The notes beneath the pieces were generated by a model. That model saw only the letters and a list, made by a program, of their open reading frames with translations. It did not search any database and was not told the DNA's origin. Shown here one piece after another: positions 1 to 5,259 of a DNA stretch of 10,054 nt (position 1 is the first letter of the stretch; every line of letters starts with the position of its first letter). The stretch is from Deltaproteobacteria bacterium (lineage in GTDB: Bacteria > Bdellovibrionota > UBA1018 > UBA923), in contig JACQAX010000098.1 in the NCBI GenBank assembly GCA_016194795.1, positions 1 through 10,054 of the forward strand, written 5' to 3'. The translations under genes were made by a program, and so were the position numbers.

Positions 1-655
1 CCGGCGCGAGCGGCACGCCGAGGTCTTTGCGGAGCGCCTCCACCGAGCTTCGAACGTCCGACTCGGCCGAGACGCGGTCGATGTCGGCGCGCTGCACCTG
101 CGTCTTGAAGCGCAGAAAATCCTGGCGCGTCTTGAGGCCGTAGCGATAGGCCGACGAAACCTTGGCGAACTGGCCCGAGAGGATCTTGGCGCGCTCCTGG
201 GCGACCTGGCCGAGCTTCACGGCAAGCGAGTATTTGTAGAAGTCGATCGCGACGTCGCGGGCCAGGCGCGCGCGCGCGCCCTCGAAGTCGATGCGGGCGG
301 CGTCGAGCGCGAGCTCGGCGATGCGGTGCTTGGTGAGCGACACGCCGTTGTCGTAGAGCGTCTCGGTGAGCGCGACGTTCAGGTCGCTCGTCCACGGGTT
401 GTCGGCCAGCGGCTGGTTGGTGACCTTGGTGCGCTTCACGCCGTGGGTGGAGGTGAGGTCAAGGCTCGGCAGAAACGCCGCCGTGGTGTTGCGGTACTGG
501 AGGTCGGCGATCGAGGCCGCGCGCAGGGCCGAGTCGAGCGTCGGCGAGTGGCCGATGGCGTATTGGACCGCGTCGGCAAGGGTAAGCGGCGCCGCCTGCC
601 CACCCGCCGGTACCACCAGTGCCAATGCCGCCGCCCAGATTACCCGAATGCCCAT
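1..655 (-). CDS. TolC-family outer-membrane efflux protein, 3' end cut by window
   Basis: Outer-membrane channel component of a tripartite efflux pump or type I secretion system. The reading frame runs minus from an ATG at 655 to the window edge, giving 218 residues with no stop. An N-terminal Sec signal (MGIRVIWAAALALVVPAGGQA) is followed by the usual start of a mature OEP domain (LTLADAVQYAIGHSPTLDSAL). Further family features are an AAFLPSLDL segment near residue 60, LTETLYDNGVSLTKHRI near residue 100, and long heptad-like helices rich in Ala, Arg and Lys. Family members have about 420 to 480 residues, so roughly half is visible. The start was chosen because it begins the signal peptide; the ribosome binding site is weak (GGAA close to the ATG). 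It is divergent from the HNH gene with only 27 bases between the two starts. Inner-membrane and adaptor partners would lie outside the window. The family call is firm; the substrate is unknown. Confidence 0.88.
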   Translation of the reverse strand, partial: MGIRVIWAAALALVVPAGGQAAPLTLADAVQYAIGHSPTLDSALRAASIADLQYRNTTAAFLPSLDLTSTHGVKRTKVTNQPLADNPWTSDLNVALTETLYDNGVSLTKHRIAELALDAARIDFEGARARLARDVAIDFYKYSLAVKLGQVAQERAKILSGQFAKVSSAYRYGLKTRQDFLRFKTQVQRADIDRVSAESDVRSSVEALRKDLGVPLAP

Positions 656-682
656 TTCCGGGCTTCATGATAGGCTGGGCCC

Positions 683-1021
683 GTGTCGAGGTCAAAGGAC
701 GATTGGTACGAGGTGACGGCTGATCCCAAGCACGTCGCCCGCGAGCGAGACAAGGCGCGCAAGCTCCGCAAGTCGCAATGGTGGCTGGACAAGCTCAACC
801 AGGGCCTCTGCCACTATTGCGGGCGCAAGGTCTCGCCCGAGCTGCTGACGATGGACCACGTCGTGCCCGTGGCGCGCGGCGGTACGAGCACGCCCGGCAA
901 TATCGTGGCCTCGTGCAAGGACTGCAACTCGAAGAAAAAGCTCACCACGCCGGTCGAGCAGCTGCTGAGTAAGCTGCGCGACGAGCGGGGCGGCGACGGC
1001 GGCGAAGGGGAAGGCCCATGA
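683..1021 (+). CDS. Small HNH endonuclease-domain protein
   Basis: Predicted HNH nuclease of 112 residues, starting at a GTG. The core holds the zinc ligands C43-x2-C46 (CHYC) and C78-x2-C81 (CKDC). The catalytic region is TMDHVVPVARGG with D58 and H59, the middle Asn is N73 in PGN, and the last motif residue is N82 in CNSKKK. This is a complete beta-beta-alpha-metal HNH finger of the McrA/5-methylcytosine-endonuclease-like type, preceded by a basic, Trp-containing helix (residues 18 to 38). The tail (GGDGGEGEGP) is low complexity. The GTG start is supported only by reading-frame extent; GTG at 713 is possible, and the Shine-Dalgarno is poor. Its stop overlaps the next start in ATGA (1018..1021), so the two genes are probably translationally coupled. 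No restriction, phage or toxin partner is next to it, so substrate and role are unknown; it may be a housekeeping stand-alone HNH protein. Confidence 0.85.
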   Translation: MSRSKDDWYEVTADPKHVARERDKARKLRKSQWWLDKLNQGLCHYCGRKVSPELLTMDHVVPVARGGTSTPGNIVASCKDCNSKKKLTTPVEQLLSKLRDERGGDGGEGEGP

Positions 1022-2037
1022 CCGACCTCGATCGCAGAAAATTTCTCCAACGCTCCGGCGCGACGGTCGGGGGCGCGCTCGTCAACCCGAAGCTCGGTGT
1101 CTTCGCGGCCGCCGCCGCGGCGGCCGGAGCCATTGCCGGGCGCGGTGCCACGGCGGCCGAGACCGGCGCCGTCCACGAGGTTCGCCGGCTGCTGCGCTCG
1201 GGCGAGCCCATCAACTCGCGCGGCCAGCCGTTTGGCCATGACGTGACGGCTTTGGCGCTCGTGTCGGCGCCGGCGGCCGATCCGACGAGCCGCGTGCTCG
1301 TCGTCGCCGGACACGGTTCGCCGCGTCCCGGCTGCGAGGAGCGCATCGCGCGCAAGACGGTCGGCATCTCGGTCGTCGAGCTCGAGTACGAGAAAACCGC
1401 GAAGTCGGCGCGCTGGCGCCACGAGGTCGCAAGCGAGCACAACCGTCGCTGGGATCTCGACACGCCGATCCCGATGGACGGCGCGCGGATGGCGCCCGAC
1501 GAGCCCGCGTTCCGCGTGCAGCGCGTGGACGCGCCCGTCGGCGCGATCGCGTGCGTGGCCGCGACGCCGTGGCAGTCGGTGCTTTGCGCCGAGCGCGGCG
1601 GCTGGATCGTGGAGGTGCATGCCGTGTCGGGGACGGCGATCCGGCGCCTGAGCCTGGGACGGGTCGACGCCGTCTCGATCGCGGTGCGCGCCGAGGCGGG
1701 CAAGGCGATCGTCGTCGAGCTCGAGTCGGCTCGCGGCGGCACGTTCAAGTTCGTCTCGCACCAGCGCTTCGACCCTCGCCTGCCCCAGGGCAACGTGCAG
1801 TCGCTGCTGATCGGCGAGCTTTTCTTCCGCCAGGGTGGCGAGCCGCACGTGTGGGCGCCCGTGACCGAGGGGCTGGTGGGCGAGGAGTGGGCCGGGCGGC
1901 TGGCCGATCCGTTTCCCGCCGCGACCGCTGCGACCGCCGCGCCGCTGGCGACCGTTGCCGCCGGAGCTCAGTCGCCCCGCGCGGGTGCGTTCTTCGTCGA
2001 GCGCGAGACCGACGGCGCTTCGGTGCTCAGCGGTTAG
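1018..2037 (+). CDS. Tat-exported protein of unknown function
   Basis: A 339-residue protein whose fold I do not recognise. The N-terminus (MTDLDRRKFLQRSG) has the twin-arginine motif R6-R7-K-F-L, followed by a weakly hydrophobic, Ala-rich stretch (A30 to A40) and a possible cleavage site near ATAA (residues 44 to 47). It is therefore probably exported folded to the periplasm. The body alternates short hydrophobic strands with charged loops, which suggests a beta-rich fold. The segment VVELE occurs twice (119..123 and 232..236) over an identical 16-base DNA repeat (1372..1387 and 1711..1726), compatible with an internal duplication but also with chance codon use. Cysteines are at 106, 179 and 190; I see no heme, molybdopterin or Fe-S motif. 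Near the C-terminus is an Ala/Thr-rich linker (301..316). The Shine-Dalgarno is good (AAGGGGAAGG). It overlaps the HNH gene by 4 bases. The coding call is firm; the function is unknown. Confidence 0.82.
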   Translation: MTDLDRRKFLQRSGATVGGALVNPKLGVFAAAAAAAGAIAGRGATAAETGAVHEVRRLLRSGEPINSRGQPFGHDVTALALVSAPAADPTSRVLVVAGHGSPRPGCEERIARKTVGISVVELEYEKTAKSARWRHEVASEHNRRWDLDTPIPMDGARMAPDEPAFRVQRVDAPVGAIACVAATPWQSVLCAERGGWIVEVHAVSGTAIRRLSLGRVDAVSIAVRAEAGKAIVVELESARGGTFKFVSHQRFDPRLPQGNVQSLLIGELFFRQGGEPHVWAPVTEGLVGEEWAGRLADPFPAATAATAAPLATVAAGAQSPRAGAFFVERETDGASVLSG

Positions 2038-2089
2038 CCACTGTCGACTTGTTTTGAGTGCTCCGGGCGGACCGGGGGTAGGGCGCGAA

Positions 2090-2111
2090 GGGTCTTCTGG
2101 CGAGAAGACTC
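2090..2111. repeat. Inverted repeat GTCTTC-N6-GAAGAC, candidate upstream activator site
   Basis: A perfect 6-base dyad, GTCTTC (2092..2097) and GAAGAC (2104..2109), is separated by six bases. A G-T and a G-C pair extend it outward to 8 bases each side. Its centre lies about 105 bases upstream of the start site predicted from the -24/-12 promoter, the usual distance for an enhancer-binding protein site. It could instead be a transcription-end hairpin of the gene ending at 2037, but no U tract follows it. The dyad is seen directly; the role is inference. Confidence 0.4.
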
Positions 2112-2144
2112 CGGTTCCAAATTCCTTTAGACCTGCGCGCTTGT

Positions 2145-2172
2145 GCGGCTGGTTTTCGGGCTGCCGCAAAAC
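2145..2172 (+). repeat. Two overlapping, mutually exclusive small hairpins
   Basis: One hairpin pairs GTTTTCGG (2152..2159) with CCGCAAAAC (2164..2172) around a four-base loop, with C2167 bulged. A second pairs GCGGC (2145..2149) with GCCGC (2163..2167), and the two cannot form together. They lie upstream of the predicted start site of the sigma-54 promoter. In RNA they would exist only in read-through transcripts from the upstream gene. They could be a terminator without a U tract, a DNA-level protein site, or chance in GC-rich DNA. Confidence 0.25.
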
Positions 2173-2177
2173 GACCA

Positions 2178-2195
2178 TTGGCACCGCTCTCGCAA
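2178..2195 (+). promoter_or_regulatory. Predicted sigma-54 (RpoN) -24/-12 promoter
   Basis: The bases TTGGCACC GCTC TCGCAA match the sigma-54 consensus (YTGGCACG-N4-TTGCW) at all but two fixed positions. The near-invariant GG (2180..2181) and GC (2192..2193) are exactly ten bases apart. Placing C2193 at -12 predicts transcription from about 2205, leaving a 30-base leader that carries a G-rich Shine-Dalgarno before the ATG at 2235. Sigma-54 promoters need an AAA+ enhancer-binding protein bound upstream; the dyad at 2090..2111 is at a suitable distance. The gene would then be silent until a specific signal activates it. The match is seen directly; its use is not shown. Confidence 0.6.
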
Positions 2196-2234
2196 TATCT
2201 CTTCGAGGGACGACTTATCCGGGGGGACTTAAAA

Positions 2235-3212
2235 ATGAAGATTCAATCCGTATTGCTGCTGTTTTGGCTCGTGGCCGTGGCGGGCGTCACGCCCGCTCGC
2301 GCCGACGAGCTCGCCACGATCGAGTACAACGACCCGCTCACGCACGACCACAAGACGAGCCTCAAGCTCACGCAAGACGACGTGCTCTGGGCCGCGCGCA
2401 TGATCGACACCGAGGGCGGTGGAGGCGACGACGAGCATGCCGCGGCGGCCATCTGGACGGTCGTCCAGCGCAGCTGGTGCCATACGGCCAACCGCCATTC
2501 GACCTTCACGGCCTCGTTGCGCGAGTTCTCGCAGCCGATCAACCCGATCTGGAACTGCGCCGAATCAGGGACGGCCTGCCGAAACTTCTGCGACGAGTCC
2601 GACGGCAAGGGCGGCTGCAAGACGCGCCACAACTACTGCGACGCCACGGCCGACAACTATCTCGACCCGGCAAGCGTCTCCAAGGGGCACTACTGCGCGG
2701 CCCACCGCCTGCGCGAGCGCCGAACCATCACGTCGACGCCCTTGGAAAAGCTCTCGCCGGTGGCGCAGCGGGTGGCCAAGCTGTTCGCCGAAGGCAAGCT
2801 GCCGAACCCGATTCCGGGGGCCACCGACTGGCAGGCCGACTGCGGCAATGATCGTAGCCCGCGCACCTCGCTCAAGGCGTGGAGCTATAGCGACAACTCC
2901 GGCTTCACCGAAGGCTGCGGCGGGACGAACACGTTCTATTTCGAGAAGTGCGACGCCCACCCCGAGCGCTTCAGCAACTTCTGGAGCGGCGAAGAGGTTC
3001 GCCTGAAGGCGCCCGACGGGAAGCTGAGCGCCTACGGCCGTAGCGAGCTGGCCATGGCGGCCGTGGTTCGCACGCTTGTCGCGAGCGTCAAGAAGGCCGA
3101 GGCCAACGCCGAGAAGATCGCCGAGCGCTACTCAGCCAAGTCGGTGAAGCTCGTCCACGAGCTTACGAACGGCTCGGACGAGGGGCTCGCCGGCAAGACT
3201 TCGGCTTATTGA
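2235..3212 (+). CDS. Secreted cysteine-rich protein with SleB/lysozyme-like segment
   Basis: A 325-residue secreted protein. I chose the ATG at 2235 over an in-frame one at 2178 because it starts a textbook Sec signal (MKIQSVLLLFWLVAVAGVTPARA, cut before D24) and sits behind a GGGGGG ribosome binding site. Residues 46 to 82 (DDVLWAARMIDTEGGGG, then AAAAIWTVVQRSW) resemble the opening helices of Hydrolase_2/SleB cell-wall hydrolases. There an Ala-Arg-x-Ile-x-x-Glu helix carries the catalytic Glu, here E60, and is followed by an Ala-rich helix ending in a hydrophobic-Val-x-Arg motif. This is a distant match by eye. The rest is unlike classical SleB. Ten cysteines (82, 108, 115, 119, 128, 135, 154, 203, 228, 239) suggest up to five disulfides, and a Lys/Glu-rich helix (282..310) closes the protein. 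It could be a peptidoglycan hydrolase of the envelope or an exported enzyme. It is probably under a sigma-54 promoter. The 3' end overlaps the convergent metalloprotease gene by 7 bases. Confidence 0.85.
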   Translation: MKIQSVLLLFWLVAVAGVTPARADELATIEYNDPLTHDHKTSLKLTQDDVLWAARMIDTEGGGGDDEHAAAAIWTVVQRSWCHTANRHSTFTASLREFSQPINPIWNCAESGTACRNFCDESDGKGGCKTRHNYCDATADNYLDPASVSKGHYCAAHRLRERRTITSTPLEKLSPVAQRVAKLFAEGKLPNPIPGATDWQADCGNDRSPRTSLKAWSYSDNSGFTEGCGGTNTFYFEKCDAHPERFSNFWSGEEVRLKAPDGKLSAYGRSELAMAAVVRTLVASVKKAEANAEKIAERYSAKSVKLVHELTNGSDEGLAGKTSAY

Positions 3213-4387
3213 GAGCCGTAACGCTTGAAGATCGTCTCGTAGTGGTACGGGAGCACGCGCCCCACGCTGGGCGTGCACATGATGTCGCTCGGGTCAGGGA
3301 CGACCTCGAGCACCTCGAAGCCGCGCGGCCCCAAGTCGTGGTAGCCGCGAAAGTACCCGTCGATGAATCCCAGAATGTGCCCGAACTCGTGGGCGAGCAC
3401 GTTGTAGGAGAGCGGGTGGGGGCCGAGCGCAATGTAGCGGCCCGGAATCGCGTACGTCGAGTTCGTGCCGGTGGTGACGACGCCGCCGTCGTGCGGGAAG
3501 CGGGCGGCGTGGGCCTTCACGTCGAGGTGGGAGCCGCGCTTGGGCGCGGGCTTGGGCTGAAAATGCCTGAAGACGACCTTCATGCGATAGGTGTTCTCGC
3601 GCTCCTCGATCGTCCAGGCGCTCTCGATCGCCTTTTTGGCCTTGTCGAGGAAGACCGGGTCGCTGATGTCGGTGTAGATCGGCGCCTCGATCTGCCAGAC
3701 GTGCGGCTTCCGGTGGGTGAGCTTGAGATACGAGGGCGGGTGGATCTCGCTGTTCTGCGAGTGGATCGTCTGCGCCATCTTGCGCTCTTTTTCGCGCAGC
3801 TCGGGCGTGGCGTTGGGGCCGAGGTCGAGGATGCGCTGGCGCTCGAGGACGAGGTCGTGGAGCTTGGTGAGGCGGTCGAAGCGCGGGCGGTCCTCGGCGA
3901 TCGTCTTCTGCCAGAAGCGGTTGTACTGGATGTGGTTGTCGACGAGCCGCTGGTCGGCCTCGAGCTGCGGATACTCGCGCGCGTAGCGCTCGTAGATCTG
4001 GCGGCGGTCTTTGAGCGGCACTTTCTGGGCGCCGCTGAGCTGCTCGACGAGCTCGTCCACCTTGGGGAGCTGCCAGTCGATGTAGGTTTCGGTGCGGTCC
4101 CAGCTATAGGGCGTCGAGACGGCGCGCGGCGGGTCGTGGCGCTCCTCGAACGGCGGCGACGGCGAGAGCTTCGGCAAAATCTGGTAGCCGTACGGGATGG
4201 GCTTCGGCGGCTCGGGCGTGAAGCGCCGGTACAGGTCGGGCGCGTCGCGCTTGAGCAGCAGCTTGATGAGCGCGTGGCCCTCGGCAAGCTTTTGCGTGTA
4301 GTGCTCGTACTTCTTCTCGACGGCGTCGCCGCGCTCGACGTATGGCGGCGCCGCCAGGGCGATCGAGAGCAACAGCCCGAGGATCAT
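3206..4387 (-). CDS. Secreted metzincin-like zinc metalloprotease
   Basis: A 393-residue predicted exported zinc protease. It opens with a short signal peptide (MILGLLLSIALAA). The catalytic site is HEFGHILGFID: H333, E334 and H337, then G340 and D343. This is the extended metzincin motif HExxHxxGxx(H/D) with Asp as third zinc ligand, as in snapalysin-type enzymes. The segment DPSDIM, with M370 27 residues after the motif, fits the metzincin Met-turn. About 220 residues precede the protease domain: Pro-rich (60 to 90), then charged helices (110 to 215) that look coiled-coil-like. They have no family I know and may form a prodomain or a targeting region. A conserved-looking beta segment (WQIEAPIYTDISD, 231 to 243) begins the catalytic part. 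The start overlaps the stop of the E2 gene in ATGA (4384..4387), with GGGA nine bases upstream as ribosome binding site. The 3' end overlaps the convergent gene by 7 bases. The protease call is strong; the substrate is unknown. Confidence 0.87.
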   Translation of the reverse strand: MILGLLLSIALAAPPYVERGDAVEKKYEHYTQKLAEGHALIKLLLKRDAPDLYRRFTPEPPKPIPYGYQILPKLSPSPPFEERHDPPRAVSTPYSWDRTETYIDWQLPKVDELVEQLSGAQKVPLKDRRQIYERYAREYPQLEADQRLVDNHIQYNRFWQKTIAEDRPRFDRLTKLHDLVLERQRILDLGPNATPELREKERKMAQTIHSQNSEIHPPSYLKLTHRKPHVWQIEAPIYTDISDPVFLDKAKKAIESAWTIEERENTYRMKVVFRHFQPKPAPKRGSHLDVKAHAARFPHDGGVVTTGTNSTYAIPGRYIALGPHPLSYNVLAHEFGHILGFIDGYFRGYHDLGPRGFEVLEVVPDPSDIMCTPSVGRVLPYHYETIFKRYGSQ

Positions 4388-5214
4388 TTCAGTCCCAGCT
4401 CGTCCAGGCCGGCGTCGGTTTCGATGAGCTGTCGGAAAGTCTTGACCATCTTGGCGCCGAGCACCCCGTCGATGAAACGGTGGTCGAAGGTGACGCAGAT
4501 CTTGAACGTCGGCGCGATGGCGAGCTTGCCGTCGAGCACGACCGCGCGCTCGCGCACGGCGCCGACGGCCATGAGCAGCGGCACGCGGCTGTAGCCGACG
4601 AGCGGCCCATACGCCTCATCCATGCCCAACGAGCCGATGCTCGTGATCATCACGCTGCCGAACGGGTCCTTGGGCAGCCCGGCCCAGGACAGGTCGAGGT
4701 TGAGCGTGTAGAGCAAAAAGCTCATGGTGTTGAGCACGCAGCGCATGGCGAAGGCGGGGATCGAGCCGAAGGTCGACTTCGCCTTCTTGAAGTTGGGATC
4801 GCGATCCTCGCGAATGGCCTTGGCCTTCGAGGCGATCTCGCCCATCACCTGCTCGAGCGATTTCTTCTCGGCCTCGTAGATGACGAACCCCGAGAGGTCT
4901 TTGCCGGCCTCGTCGACCGCGGTCTGCAGGAAGATGGCGACGTCCTTGCGGTTGTAGATGCGCCCCCAGCGGATGAGCCCGTTGATCTGGGGATGGCGCA
5001 CGAGCATCAGGGCGGTCGCGCGCGTGGTGATCGCCGTGACGGTCGGGGCCTTGGCGTTTTTTTGCTCGGCCCAGCGCTTCTGGCGCTCGACGAGCTTCGA
5101 GGCGTTGAACTCGACGGTGCCGTAGACGCTGGGGTCGCCCGGCGAGTGCCACGACCCCAGGGCGATCTTTCTCCAGCTCGAGAGCTTCTGTGGCGTCAGG
5201 TCGACGTTGGGCAT
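4384..5214 (-). CDS. Stand-alone 2-oxoacid dehydrogenase E2 acyltransferase core
   Basis: A 276-residue protein made only of the catalytic (inner core) domain of dihydrolipoamide acyltransferases, a chloramphenicol-acetyltransferase-like fold. The signature is TFDHRFIDG near the C-terminus, with the catalytic His H245 and Asp D249 of the HxxxDG motif. A further E2-like segment is GSVMITSIGSLGMDEAYGPLVGYSRVPLLMAVGAV (residues about 187 to 221), matching the strand-rich region before the active site. The N-terminal lipoyl domain and E1/E3-binding domain of normal E2 (about 400 to 550 residues) are absent. No signal peptide is present, so it should be cytosolic. The start ATG at 5214 has no Shine-Dalgarno, and a TAGAAT box ends only seven bases upstream. 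It overlaps the protease gene by 4 bases. An E3 gene lies 4 kb away on the same strand, but not adjacent. It may be an acyltransferase working with a separate lipoyl carrier or another thiol donor; the acyl group is unknown. Confidence 0.88.
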   Translation of the reverse strand: MPNVDLTPQKLSSWRKIALGSWHSPGDPSVYGTVEFNASKLVERQKRWAEQKNAKAPTVTAITTRATALMLVRHPQINGLIRWGRIYNRKDVAIFLQTAVDEAGKDLSGFVIYEAEKKSLEQVMGEIASKAKAIREDRDPNFKKAKSTFGSIPAFAMRCVLNTMSFLLYTLNLDLSWAGLPKDPFGSVMITSIGSLGMDEAYGPLVGYSRVPLLMAVGAVRERAVVLDGKLAIAPTFKICVTFDHRFIDGVLGAKMVKTFRQLIETDAGLDELGLK

Positions 5215-5221
5215 GGAATCG

Positions 5222-5251
5222 ATTCTAGCATGACCCGGCGCTCTCTTTACA
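5222..5251 (-). promoter_or_regulatory. Weak promoter candidate for the E2 gene, possibly leaderless
   Basis: On the minus strand TAGAAT (5227 down to 5222) differs from the -10 consensus at one position. A poor -35-like TGTAAA (5251 down to 5246) lies 18 bases upstream. Transcription would begin at or next to the ATG at 5214, which agrees with the lack of a Shine-Dalgarno. The 45-base gap also fits simple read-through from the barrel-protein gene, so this may be only a secondary promoter or chance. Confidence 0.28.
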
Positions 5252-5259
5252 CGGCTCGT

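Larger units (their letters stand above)
2038..2234 (+). other. Intergenic regulatory region upstream of the cysteine-rich secreted protein
   Basis: This is the largest non-coding stretch in the window, at 197 bases, and has lower GC than its surroundings. It holds an inverted repeat at 2090..2111, overlapping hairpins at 2145..2172, a -24/-12 promoter match at 2178..2195, and a G-rich ribosome binding site at about 2221..2226. An open frame reaches back to 2178, but translation from there would add 19 residues with no signal character and would run over the predicted promoter. I therefore treat the stretch as non-coding. No intrinsic terminator with a U tract follows the gene ending at 2037. 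Confidence 0.6.

Noticed and set aside
264..281. Run of alternating G and C resembling a simple repeat or Z-DNA tract
   Set aside because: It lies inside the TolC-family gene and encodes an ordinary Ala/Arg-rich helix segment; it is explained by codon use.
814..2184. A 456-codon minus-strand open frame over the HNH and Tat genes
   Set aside because: It is antisense to a gene with a full HNH finger and one with a Tat signal. The composition is Arg/Ala/Gly-rich and no ribosome binding site or domain is seen.
2178..2234. In-frame ATG at 2178 as the start of the cysteine-rich protein
   Set aside because: It would put 19 non-signal residues before a perfect Sec signal peptide and would lie over the -24/-12 promoter. 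The ATG at 2235 has its own ribosome binding site.
3209..4594. A 461-codon plus-strand open frame over the metalloprotease
   Set aside because: It is antisense to a gene with an intact HExxHxxGxxD site. The translation is repetitive Val/Arg/Leu/Glu with no recognisable domain.
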